Assembly (NCBI GenBank): GCA_002493755.1
Contig: DKZT01000011.1
Span: 36,305-45,327 of the forward strand
DNA: 9,023 bases
Reading direction: 5' to 3'
DNA from: Ruminococcaceae bacterium UBA7067
GTDB taxonomy: Bacteria > Bacillota > Clostridia > Oscillospirales > Acutalibacteraceae
Below the pieces are notes generated by a model. It saw nothing but the letters and a program-made list of their open reading frames with translations. It searched no databases and was not told the DNA's origin. The position numbers and the translations under genes are program-made. Positions 1 through 6,231 of the stretch are shown piece after piece. Every line of letters starts with the position of its first letter. Position 1 is the first letter of the stretch.

Positions 1-473
1 GCGCCTACAAAGCCGCAGATAAAGCCGATTAATATACCGCCTATCACAGATTTTATTATGCGTGTTTTTTGAGGAATATTCTGCATAGCCTCTTTTGTGG
101 TCATAACAGGCTTGATTAGAAATTTTATTCCCAATAATAACGTCATAAATACGCTGAAGTTGCCCATTACCGAGTTTGGCAGAAGGCTTGACACCCAACT
201 GCCTACCATTGTAAAGACCAGCACACAGACCATCATAAGAACGCCGTTTTTGATGTCAATGTTTTTGTTCTTTTTGTATGTGTATGCGCTCACGGCGCTT
301 GCTAAAACGTCGCTGGCAAGACCAAGCCCGACTGCCGTATAAGCAGGAATACCGAGAAAGGTAATCAACAGAGGACTGACTATGGCGGCAGCGCTCATTC
401 CTGCAAAGCCGGTGCCTATGCCTGCTCCTGCGCCTGCAACGAAGCAAACTATGATTTTGATTAAAATCTCCAT
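1..473 (-). CDS. TauE/SafE family membrane permease (sulfite/organosulfur exporter-like), partial
   Basis: This is the N-terminal 157 residues of a polytopic membrane protein that continues past the left edge. Seen in the translation: a first hydrophobic helix from residue 3, a Gly/Ala-rich stretch GAGAGIGTGFAGMSAAAI (about 14-31), a second half-helix with SPLLITFLGIPAYTAVG, then a short basic loop (YKKNKNID) and further hydrophobic helices. The Gly-rich first helix followed by 'P-x-Y-x-A-V/T-G' is typical of TauE/SafE proteins (about 250 residues), which move small anions such as sulfite, sulfoacetate or other organic acids. The substrate cannot be read from sequence. The ATG at 473 is chosen because a consensus promoter ends about 26 bases upstream and GGTGA lies 7-8 bases before it. 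The gene is divergent from the potassium channel. Family assignment is fairly sure; the role is not. Confidence 0.85.
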   Translation of the reverse strand, partial: MEILIKIIVCFVAGAGAGIGTGFAGMSAAAIVSPLLITFLGIPAYTAVGLGLASDVLASAVSAYTYKKNKNIDIKNGVLMMVCVLVFTMVGSWVSSLLPNSVMGNFSVFMTLLLGIKFLIKPVMTTKEAMQNIPQKTRIIKSVIGGILIGFICGFVG

Positions 474-498
474 TTTATTTCACCACTGATTTTCTTTT

Positions 499-527
499 AT
501 TTTATCATAATCGAATATCGTTGTCAA
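499..527 (-). promoter_or_regulatory. Sigma-A-type promoter of the TauE/SafE gene
   Basis: Read on the minus strand, TTGACA (522-527, perfect -35) is followed by a 17-base spacer and TAAAAT (499-504, 5 of 6 for -10). Predicted transcription starts near 492, leaving a leader of about 20 bases before the ATG at 473. Confidence 0.75.
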
Positions 528-533
528 AGCTCC

Positions 534-571
534 GAACAGACAGCTGTTCACCGATATCAGAGATTAATCTC
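534..571. promoter_or_regulatory. Two inverted repeats between divergent promoters, possible operator
   Basis: GAACAG-ACAG-CTGTTC (534-549) is a 6-bp inverted repeat with a 4-base centre. GAGATTAATCTC (560-571) is a perfect 12-bp palindrome. They fill the gap between the minus-strand -35 (522-527) and the plus-strand -35 (583-588). Their position suits a shared regulator of the permease and channel genes, but no known operator family was recognised, so the regulatory role is inference. Confidence 0.35.
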
Positions 572-582
572 GCCTTATTGTC

Positions 583-611
583 TTGTCTGTATTAACATTT
601 TATGATATAAT
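583..611 (+). promoter_or_regulatory. Sigma-A-type promoter of the ion channel gene
   Basis: TTGTCT (583-588, 4 of 6 for -35), a 17-base spacer and a perfect TATAAT (606-611). Transcription would start near 618, about 19 bases before the ATG at 637. Because the -35 occupies the TTG at 583, the longer reading frame starting there is unlikely to be translated. Confidence 0.75.
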
Positions 612-636
612 AATAAAAAGATTTTGGGTGATATAT

Positions 637-1050
637 ATGAGAAAGCTAAGAATTTTATTGATTATTTTTAAACGCACAAAGGCAGACAAGATTCTGCTTG
701 GAATGATTTTGTTTGTTCTTGTAGCCGCATTTGTGATTATGTTAGCAGAGCCCGGTATTACCTCTTATTTTGATGCATTGTGGTACTGTTACACTGTAAT
801 TTCCACGATAGGCTTTGGCGATATAACAGTAACAACCTTAATTTCAAAAATTACCTCTGTTTTCCTTACAGCGTACTCTCTGTTCGTAATAGCGATTGCA
901 ACAGGAGTTGTTGTCAGCTTCTACAATCAGGTGGTTCAGGCTCAACGAGATGACAGTGTATCTATGTTTGTTGATAAGCTTGAAAGGCTTCCGGAGCTAT
1001 CAAAAGAAGAGCTTGAGGAAATTTCAGATAAAATCAAGAAACTGAGATAA
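637..1050 (+). CDS. Small two-TM potassium channel (ion transport 2 family)
   Basis: A 137-residue membrane protein. Hydrophobic helix 1 is at about 19-37. A re-entrant pore region (FDALWYCYTVISTIGFGD, 45-62) ends in the K+ selectivity filter TIGFGD, and helix 2 is at about 72-97. A charged, predicted helical cytoplasmic tail (about 108-137, rich in Glu/Lys) has no RCK/TrkA domain. This is the minimal KcsA-like layout; four subunits normally form one pore for passive K+ flux. The ATG at 637 is preferred over the in-frame TTG at 583. It has GGGTG 6 bases upstream and lies just after a consensus promoter that overlaps the TTG. The gene is monocistronic, with a terminator behind it. Gating is unknown. 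Family assignment rests on the filter and is strong. Confidence 0.93.
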   Translation: MRKLRILLIIFKRTKADKILLGMILFVLVAAFVIMLAEPGITSYFDALWYCYTVISTIGFGDITVTTLISKITSVFLTAYSLFVIAIATGVVVSFYNQVVQAQRDDSVSMFVDKLERLPELSKEELEEISDKIKKLR

Positions 1051-1076
1051 TATTTGAATTTAATACATATAAAGTT

Positions 1077-1117
1077 TCGCCGATATTCAATGCGAGTATC
1101 GGCGATTTTAATTTCTT
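1077..1117 (+). terminator. Rho-independent terminator after the channel gene
   Basis: A perfect stem TCGCCGATA / TATCGGCGA (1077-1085 with 1097-1105), an 11-base loop and a T-rich tail (TTTTAATTTCTT, 1106-1117), 26 bases after the channel stop codon. It separates the channel from the ABC transporter operon. Confidence 0.85.
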
Positions 1118-1180
1118 AGAATGACGATGTTCTGCCGCCGAGGTATGGCTTTGATTTCCTGATTTGTAAAAGCTTATTCA

Positions 1181-1200
1181 AATGTGACTAAAGTCATATT
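1181..1200. promoter_or_regulatory. Candidate response-regulator operator (ACT-N2-AGT palindrome)
   Basis: The core TGACT-AA-AGTCA (1185-1196) is a perfect inverted repeat. Three further matching pairs (AAT/ATT) outside one mismatch make an imperfect 20-bp palindrome. Its centre is about 69 bases upstream of the transcription start predicted from the -10 at 1247-1252, a usual place for an activator. The ACT-(N1-3)-AGT arrangement is the one described for VraR, a LiaR/NarL-family regulator, and the operon encodes a NarL-type regulator. No second copy was noticed in the window. Use by this regulator is inference. Confidence 0.5.
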
Positions 1201-1223
1201 CATAATATTTCTTAATTCACTTT

Positions 1224-1252
1224 CTGAAAGAGCTATAAGATGGTAATATAAT
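1224..1252 (+). promoter_or_regulatory. Promoter of the ABC transporter operon
   Basis: A perfect -10 TATAAT (1247-1252) with a weak -35 CTGAAA (1224-1229, 4 of 6) at 17 bases. A strong -10 with a weak -35 and an upstream palindrome fits an activator-dependent promoter. The leader would be about 28 bases to the ATG at 1287. Confidence 0.6.
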
Positions 1253-1286
1253 TGCAGAAGGTGAAGCTGAAAGGAGATTTTGTAAT

Positions 1287-2066
1287 ATGAAAGACGAAAC
1301 AATACTTGAGTTTAAAGGCTTAAGCAAAAAATTCGGTGACAAAACCGTTGTAGACCATATTTCATTGGAGATTAAGGAGGGAGAGATTTTCGGCTTGCTC
1401 GGTCCGAACGGTGCAGGTAAAAGCACAACGTTAAATATGGTATGCTCGCTTCTTAAACCGACCTCGGGTAATATCGAGATTTTCGGACTTAATGCTTCCG
1501 ATAATATGAAAAGAATAAAAAATCAGATAGGCTATATACCTCAGGAGCTTGCGATTCACGGCAATCTCAAGGCTTGGGAAAATGTTGAGCTTTTTACCTC
1601 GCTTTACGGCATAAAAGGAAAAGACCTTAAAACAGCAATAGATGAATCGCTTGAGTTTGTCGGACTGCTTGACAAGCGCAAAGATTATGCAAAGAATTTT
1701 TCAGGCGGTATGAAACGCCGACTGAATATAGCCTGCGCAATAGGACATAAACCAAGGCTTATGATATTTGACGAGCCGACAGTCGGAATTGACCCTCAGT
1801 CAAGAAACTTTATATTAGAGAAAATCGTTGACGCTAATAAGCGAGGTGCAACAATAATTTATACCAGCCACTATATGGAGGAGGTAGAGGCTATCTGCAC
1901 ACGTATTGCAATAATGGATAACGGTAGAATTATTGCCGTCGGAACGAGAGATGAGCTTGTACGCCTTGTAACAGACGACCCGAACAGCAACATATCTCTT
2001 GAAGAGGTGTTCCTTACATTGACGGGCAAAAAACTCCGTGACTATGCAGGAGGCGATTACCTGTGA
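1287..2066 (+). CDS. ABC-2 type transporter ATP-binding protein (LnrL/drug-exporter-like)
   Basis: A 259-residue cytoplasmic ATPase that should power the two permeases encoded next. All nucleotide-binding motifs are intact: Walker A GPNGAGKST (39-47), Q-loop Gln86 in YIPQE, signature FSGGMKRR (138-145), Walker B LMIFDE (158-163, catalytic Glu163) and the switch His195 in YTSH. The order and the short C-terminal tail fit the CcmA/DrrA-like ATPases of ABC-2 exporters, the class that includes linearmycin-resistance LnrL and streptolysin S exporters. The ATG follows AAGGAG (1271-1276) at 10 bases. The stop overlaps the GTG of the next gene by 4 bases (GTGA), indicating translational coupling. With two permeases, a kinase and a regulator following, export of or resistance to a membrane-active compound is the best guess. 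The ATPase call is certain; the substrate is not. Confidence 0.95.
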   Translation: MKDETILEFKGLSKKFGDKTVVDHISLEIKEGEIFGLLGPNGAGKSTTLNMVCSLLKPTSGNIEIFGLNASDNMKRIKNQIGYIPQELAIHGNLKAWENVELFTSLYGIKGKDLKTAIDESLEFVGLLDKRKDYAKNFSGGMKRRLNIACAIGHKPRLMIFDEPTVGIDPQSRNFILEKIVDANKRGATIIYTSHYMEEVEAICTRIAIMDNGRIIAVGTRDELVRLVTDDPNSNISLEEVFLTLTGKKLRDYAGGDYL

Positions 2067-3109
2067 CGCTGATAAAAAATAATCTTAAATTACTGCTAAG
2101 ATGCAAGGTGCTTATCCTCATAGTAATCGTTATGGTTATGGTAACAGGTTTGTTGTCGGCAGTGTTCAAGGATTTGATGACAGACAGCTTTGAGCTTAAG
2201 GAATGTAAAGTAGGCTATACATTCAGCTCGGAGTGTAAATACGAACCGTTAAAGTCTGTCATTGAAACGGTATTTGAAGATAATGATATTGATTTGATTT
2301 ATTATCCGCAGGCAGACGCAGAAAAGCTTGTGGGCAACGGTGCGGCTGATGTCTTTATCAGTATTAATGATGAGGGCTGTACTGTGTATTCTGATAAGGA
2401 ATATAAAAATGAATCAGGCTTAGTAAAAATGATAGCCTACTCGATTATTTCACAATCTGTCGGAGTTCAGAGCGGAAACTTCGCAAACGAATATGAAATT
2501 GCAGTTGACCCGATGCCCGACTCGGAGCTTTACTACACAATAGCGTATACAGTGTATTTTATCTGGTGCGCAATGATTGTGCTTGGTGTTGTAATTTCGA
2601 GCGAGAGGAAAAATAGGATAGGCTTGAGATACCGTTGCTCGCCTGCTTCGTCAATAAAACGGTATTTCGGATACTTTGTCCCAACGAGCACAGTAATCAT
2701 TTTGCTGATAGCCGTTTCCGTTGCAATCTGCACGCCGCTTTATTCTATATCGTGGAATGAGCCGTTATTGTCGTTTGTGATACTCCTGCTCGGGTGCATA
2801 GCCTCAGCTGCAGTCGGTACGGTGATTTTCAGCCTGATTAAAAATGTTATCGTGTCAATCGCAGTTGAATACTGCCTGATTATGTACTTCGGCTTTTTCG
2901 GCGGCGCATTTGCAAGCTATATGCACGCCTCCTTTGCCGACGGACTCAGGGAAACCTCGCCGATTTATTATATGATACGCTCTATTGTTGAGCTGAATAC
3001 AATGGGGCAAAGCGACTATACCGCAACGACTTTAATATTACTTTGCGCAATTATAGTTGTTTGTATACCGCTTGGAATGATAGCAGTAAAGCTCAGAGGG
3101 GAGAGGTAA
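2063..3109 (+). CDS. ABC-2 type transporter permease (first subunit, LnrM-like)
   Basis: A 348-residue integral membrane subunit with the ABC-2 layout. One N-terminal helix (about 15-35) follows a basic KNNLKLLLRCK start. An extracytoplasmic domain (about 36-156) comes next, then five C-terminal helices (about 158-178, 203-224, 235-256, 262-284 and 322-342). Between helices 2 and 3 the cytoplasmic loop has SERKNRIGLRYRCSP (180-194), matching the conserved ER-K-x-R...P loop of this family. A 'TSPIYYM' segment (298-304) precedes the last helix. The GTG start overlaps the ATPase stop and has AGGAGG at 2048-2053, 9 bases upstream. It probably pairs with the following permease and the ATPase as a two-permease exporter. 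Gene start, family and coupling are well supported; LnrM identity is by layout only. Confidence 0.9.
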   Translation: MTLIKNNLKLLLRCKVLILIVIVMVMVTGLLSAVFKDLMTDSFELKECKVGYTFSSECKYEPLKSVIETVFEDNDIDLIYYPQADAEKLVGNGAADVFISINDEGCTVYSDKEYKNESGLVKMIAYSIISQSVGVQSGNFANEYEIAVDPMPDSELYYTIAYTVYFIWCAMIVLGVVISSERKNRIGLRYRCSPASSIKRYFGYFVPTSTVIILLIAVSVAICTPLYSISWNEPLLSFVILLLGCIASAAVGTVIFSLIKNVIVSIAVEYCLIMYFGFFGGAFASYMHASFADGLRETSPIYYMIRSIVELNTMGQSDYTATTLILLCAIIVVCIPLGMIAVKLRGER

Positions 3110-3111
3110 AG

Positions 3112-3750
3112 ATGAACGGATTTCTGACAATGACAAAAACAAATCTTAAGCTTCTTTTGCGCAATATAGGCTTCTTAATCTGCCTTGTTATTATTCCGAT
3201 TGGTGCGGCTTTGCTGCTTATGGTACAGCAGACAGGCGCTGTTGAAGGCGGTGAGAGCAATAAGATAATTGAGGTTGATAAAAATACATCGGTAATGTCT
3301 GCCTCTCTTTCGTCTGCCTTTGAAAAAATATCCGTTATTGCTATTGACGCATCACAGGATGAAACAAGCGATTTGTTTCTTAACACACTATCACAGGATA
3401 ACTTCTATGCAGTATACCGCTGTAAAACCGTGCCTATTGAGCGTGATGAAATAAACACTATCGCTAAAAGCTTTTACGAAAGAGGAACGGTGACTGCTGT
3501 TTTATACCTGCCAAAGGATTTCGGGCAGAAAATTAACGACGGACAGACACCTGAGCTTGATATTATCAAGGGCAGAGATGACGACAGAATAGAATCAGTT
3601 AAAAATCTTATCAATTGCAACATTTCAATAATTATGTCCTGTGCCGCACAATCTGCCGATAAGCAGGAATTATACAAGCTGATAGATGAAGCCTTTGGCA
3701 ACCTGCCAAAAGTGAAAGCGTTATTGTTGGTACTGATAATACTGAATTGA
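3112..3750 (+). CDS. ABC-2 permease second subunit, N-terminal half (frameshifted)
   Basis: A 212-residue product containing only the first part of an ABC-2 permease: a basic start (MTKTNLKLLLRN), one helix (about 19-38) and an extracytoplasmic domain (about 40-195). It lacks the usual five C-terminal helices. Those are encoded directly downstream in the -1 frame (3747-4376). Residues up to Lys200 look native; the last 12 (VKALLLVLIILN) are probably out-of-frame translation. The ATG at 3112 is 2 bases after the previous stop and has GAGGGGAGAGG just upstream, so the in-frame upstream TTG at 3043 is rejected. Joined across the frame change, the two halves give about 421 residues, a normal size for the family. 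This is a real or assembly-derived frameshift, or less likely a recoded gene. Confidence 0.85.
   Translation: MNGFLTMTKTNLKLLLRNIGFLICLVIIPIGAALLLMVQQTGAVEGGESNKIIEVDKNTSVMSASLSSAFEKISVIAIDASQDETSDLFLNTLSQDNFYAVYRCKTVPIERDEINTIAKSFYERGTVTAVLYLPKDFGQKINDGQTPELDIIKGRDDDRIESVKNLINCNISIIMSCAAQSADKQELYKLIDEAFGNLPKVKALLLVLIILN
3694..3723 (+). other. Frame-change site in the second permease (hairpin plus AAAA run)
   Basis: TTTGGCA-ACC-TGCCAAA (3694-3710) is a perfect 7-bp hairpin with a 3-base loop. Its right foot merges into the AAAA run at 3708-3711. The upstream frame reads CCA AAA GTG; the downstream frame is open from 3690 and reads AAA AGT GAA AGC GTT ATT. One extra A, or a -1 slip of the Lys codon, restores a continuous protein (LPKSESVIVGTDNTEL). 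The seen facts are the hairpin and the two overlapping frames; an indel, sequencing error or programmed slip are alternatives. Confidence 0.7.
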
Positions 3751-4376
3751 ATCTTAATCAGACAAATGATTTGTCGAATATAGGCTACTCAATCGCACTG
3801 TTATCGCTTGCCTTTATCCTGACAGGCTCGTTCATAGCAAATCAGATAGTATCAGAACGTGACAATAAAACGCAGATGCGAATTAAAATGTCAGGCTCTT
3901 CAATGATGACCTATATGCTTTCAAAGTCACTTACCGCTGTTATAGTTTCAATACTCCAGACTGCTGTTACGGCAATAACGGTTGCGTTGCTTATCGGAAC
4001 CGATATAGGCATACCGTTTGCCGCATACTTAGTCTTTATCGGTACAATCGGAATAATATTCAACCTTTTCTGCGTGCTTATGGGGATATTCGGAAAAAAT
4101 ATTCTCACCGCCGTTTACACCTCATTCGGCGTCTGGGTTTTCACAAATTTGCTTGCAAAGGTGTATTTCAACTTCGGCACAACTCCCGATTGGTGGGAAA
4201 AGGCATCGCTTCTGACACCTCAGAGATGGGTTATGATATGCTCTGAGATGCTTATGAAAAATCAAAGCGGAGCATATGTAACATTCTTTGCCGCAGCGGC
4301 AGCGTTTCTTATATTAGTTATCGTAGCAGGGTATATCGGAATGAAGCTGCGTTATTCAGAGGAAGGCACAGAGTAA
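3747..4376 (+). CDS. ABC-2 permease second subunit, C-terminal half (frameshifted)
   Basis: A 209-codon segment carrying the membrane core of an ABC-2 permease, with helices at about 11-32, 60-84, 90-112, 119-140 and 176-198. The cytoplasmic loop VSERDNKTQMRIKMSG (35-50) is the same family signature seen in the neighbouring permease (SERKNR). LTPQRW (156-161) sits where the first permease has TSPIYYM. The only start is TTG at 3747, overlapping the upstream TGA by 4 bases (TTGA). No convincing ribosome binding site precedes it, so independent initiation would depend on coupling. The open frame extends back to 3690 and continues sensibly from the first half, so this is best read as the second half of one 421-residue gene. 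If both pieces are made, they might still assemble as a split subunit. Confidence 0.8.
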   Translation: MNLNQTNDLSNIGYSIALLSLAFILTGSFIANQIVSERDNKTQMRIKMSGSSMMTYMLSKSLTAVIVSILQTAVTAITVALLIGTDIGIPFAAYLVFIGTIGIIFNLFCVLMGIFGKNILTAVYTSFGVWVFTNLLAKVYFNFGTTPDWWEKASLLTPQRWVMICSEMLMKNQSGAYVTFFAAAAAFLILVIVAGYIGMKLRYSEEGTE

Positions 4377-4393
4377 TCTGCGCCTTCTTCTTC
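4362..4393 (+). terminator. Hairpin at the end of the permease gene, weak or partial terminator
   Basis: GAAGGCACAGA (4362-4372) pairs with TCTGCGCCTTC (4377-4387) with one A-C mismatch and a GTAA loop that contains part of the stop codon. Only an interrupted T tract (TTCTTC) follows, so termination is likely incomplete. It may set the transporter level apart from the kinase/regulator genes, or protect the upstream mRNA end. Confidence 0.45.
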
Positions 4394-4422
4394 GTGACAA
4401 TCCTTTTTTATTATGTTAAAAT
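4394..4422 (+). promoter_or_regulatory. Internal promoter of the kinase-regulator pair (extended -10)
   Basis: GTGACA (4394-4399, 5 of 6 for -35), a 17-base spacer and TAAAAT (4417-4422), with TG at 4414-4415 forming an extended -10 (TGTTAAAAT). Transcription would start near 4429, about 26 bases before the GTG at 4455. It gives the two-component genes expression independent of the transporter promoter. Confidence 0.7.
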
Positions 4423-4454
4423 AATACTATTATTTATGCATTGGGGGCAGGGGT

Positions 4455-5594
4455 GTGAATACAGAAAAAAACACGTCCGAAATACTGCGTAAATACTACT
4501 TCGCAGGCGTAAAATTCGGCTATGTTCTGTTATTGCTTGTTTATATTATAATTCTTGGGAAATACAGCTTTGACAGGTCGGCAGGCATTATCATAACAGC
4601 CGCTCTATGTGCCGCCGCTATGAGTATTTATGAGGTTTCAAAGCATAAGCTTTTGTTTCTTATTGTCGAGGCTGTTGCGGTCATATCGGGAATATGCTTG
4701 CTTTCAAATGAATTTATCATACTGCTGCCTGCCGTTATATCCGATGTGGTAGAGTGCTTTAAAATACCAAATGCGTTTTACCCTTCAAGCCTTGTCGGGG
4801 TGATTTTCGCCGAGAATAAATTTGTGTTCGTTCTGCTTTGTATTCTCACTGCAATAATATATTATCAGCATTACGGTATCATAGACGTCTACCGAAAATC
4901 CGCCGAGAATTATGAGCTTCAGGAGCTGCGACTTAAAAACTCAATAGACAACAGTGCGGCAAAGCTGAAAAGTGAAATAGAGAAAACAAACCTGCACTAT
5001 GAAAATATGATTTTGCAGGATAAAGCAAGGCTTTCACAGCAGCTTCACGATAAGCTGGGGCACAGTATAAACGGTTCGATTTATCAGCTTGAAGCCTGCC
5101 GTGCTATTGCTAATACTAATCCCGAAAAGTCGGAGGAAATACTCGGCAGAGTTATAGACAGCCTGAGAAACGGAATGGACGAAATCAGATGCCTGCTGCG
5201 CCGTGAAAGACCAGAAAGCAAGGCTATGACAGTTTTACAGCTTAACAGCCTGTGCAATGACTGCCGCGAAAAATACGGTATTGAAGCCGATTTGATTATT
5301 GAGGGAAACAGCGAAAAAGTATCGGACAGTGTTTGGAAAGCTATACTCAATAACTGTTGTGAGGCTGTGACAAATTCTCTTAAATATTCAAAATGCTCAA
5401 GAATAAAAATTGAGATAAAAATACTCAATGAGGTTCTGCGGTGCTGTGTATCCGATAACGGAGTTGGGTGCGAAAAAATTGTTAGCGGTATGGGCATAGA
5501 CGGAATGAAGCAGCGCATTTCAGAGCTTGGCGGCGTAATCAATATAGACGGAACAGCGGGCTTTGTGATTAATATGATTATACCGATAGGGTGA
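4455..5594 (+). CDS. Sensor histidine kinase, HisKA_3 family (LnrJ/LiaS/DesK-like)
   Basis: A 379-residue membrane kinase. Several hydrophobic helices fill about 21-138 with almost no extracytoplasmic domain, the layout of intramembrane or membrane-stress sensors. A charged coiled-coil linker follows (about 145-190). The dimerisation/phosphoacceptor motif is LSQQLHDKLGHS, with His198 as the expected phosphorylation site. The ATPase domain has an N-box with Asn300, Glu303 and Asn307, a G1 box DNGVGC (334-339) and a G2 box GMGIDGM (345-351); all key residues are present. The GTG at 4455 follows a G-rich binding site (GGGGGCAGGGG). The regulator gene begins 13 bases after the stop. In related Bacillus systems the kinase detects the membrane-active compound exported by the adjacent transporter; the signal here is unknown. 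Confidence 0.92.
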   Translation: MNTEKNTSEILRKYYFAGVKFGYVLLLLVYIIILGKYSFDRSAGIIITAALCAAAMSIYEVSKHKLLFLIVEAVAVISGICLLSNEFIILLPAVISDVVECFKIPNAFYPSSLVGVIFAENKFVFVLLCILTAIIYYQHYGIIDVYRKSAENYELQELRLKNSIDNSAAKLKSEIEKTNLHYENMILQDKARLSQQLHDKLGHSINGSIYQLEACRAIANTNPEKSEEILGRVIDSLRNGMDEIRCLLRRERPESKAMTVLQLNSLCNDCREKYGIEADLIIEGNSEKVSDSVWKAILNNCCEAVTNSLKYSKCSRIKIEIKILNEVLRCCVSDNGVGCEKIVSGMGIDGMKQRISELGGVINIDGTAGFVINMIIPIG

Positions 5595-5607
5595 GGGAGG
5601 AGTAAAA

Positions 5608-6231
5608 ATGCCTATAAATGTAATAATAGCCGATGACAGCGACTTTGTGCGTGAGGGTATGAGCATAATTCTCGGTGTGGACAGTGACTTTAACGTGTTA
5701 GGCTGTGCGCAAAACGGGAGTGAATGCGTTACTCTTGCAAGACAGAGCAAGGCAGACGTTATACTGATGGATATTCAGATGCCCGTTATGGACGGAATTG
5801 AGGCGACAAAAATAATTACGGATGAAGCGCTCGGAAAGGTGCTGATTCTTACAACCTTTGACGATTACGAACTTGTAAGAAAGGCAATTCGATTTGGCGC
5901 AAAGGGTTATCTTATTAAAAATCATACGCCCGATAAGCTTAAGCAAACAATAAAATCAGTCCATAACGGTATCAACGTGCTTGATGACAGCGTGTTTGAA
6001 AAAATGGGTGATACACTCGTTCAAAACGAGGGCTTTGACCCATCGCCGTTTTCTGAGCGTGAGCTTGAAATAATATCAAAGGTTTCAGAGGGACTGTCAA
6101 ATAAAGAAATTGCCTCAAAGCTGTTTTTAAGCGAGGGTACTGTCAAGAACTACATAAGCAATATTCTTGAAAAAGCACAGCTTGAGCACAGAACCCAGCT
6201 TGCCGTATATTATCTGACGGGGAAGAGATGA
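5608..6231 (+). CDS. NarL/LuxR-family response regulator
   Basis: A 207-residue DNA-binding regulator, partner of the kinase just upstream. The receiver domain has the acidic pair Asp9/Asp10, phosphoacceptor Asp55 (LMDIQMPVMDG), switch Thr82 and Lys104. After a linker, the C-terminal GerE/LuxR helix-turn-helix spans about 148-205 (FSERELEIISKVSEGLSNKE and LSEGTVKNYISNIL). The ATG is placed by GGGAGGAG (5595-5602) five bases upstream. It probably activates the transporter promoter through the palindrome at 1181-1200. Its end overlaps a possible 25-codon ORF (ATGA). Kinase and regulator being encoded after, not before, the transporter differs from the Bacillus lnrJKLMN order. Family and pairing are secure; the target is inferred. 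Confidence 0.95.
   Translation: MPINVIIADDSDFVREGMSIILGVDSDFNVLGCAQNGSECVTLARQSKADVILMDIQMPVMDGIEATKIITDEALGKVLILTTFDDYELVRKAIRFGAKGYLIKNHTPDKLKQTIKSVHNGINVLDDSVFEKMGDTLVQNEGFDPSPFSERELEIISKVSEGLSNKEIASKLFLSEGTVKNYISNILEKAQLEHRTQLAVYYLTGKR

Noticed and set aside
534..549. LexA-like box (GAAC...GTTC)
   Set aside because: The Bacillus-type LexA site needs GAAC-N4-GTTC; here the spacing between GAAC and GTTC is 8 bases, and neither neighbour is a typical SOS gene.
583..636. Longer channel protein starting at TTG 583
   Set aside because: The TTG lies in the predicted -35 element, the -10 is inside the extension, and the ATG at 637 has a better-spaced ribosome binding site and gives a standard protein start.
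1118..1180. Possible gene remnant or regulatory RNA between the terminator and the operator
   Set aside because: No convincing open frame, hairpin or known riboswitch pattern was seen in this stretch.
3043..3111. Upstream TTG start for the second permease
   Set aside because: It would overlap the first permease by 67 bases. The ATG at 3112 has a strong binding site and begins the typical basic start and helix of the family.
3705..3711. Classical -1 slippery heptamer (X XXY YYZ) at the frame change
   Set aside because: In the upstream frame the bases read G CCA AAA, which does not allow good re-pairing of the P-site tRNA; only the A-site Lys codon could slip, and no strong downstream stimulatory structure was seen.
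5084..5542. A 152-codon open frame antisense to the histidine kinase
   Set aside because: It lies entirely opposite the conserved kinase core, shows no recognisable domain, and is the expected shadow of codon bias on the opposite strand.
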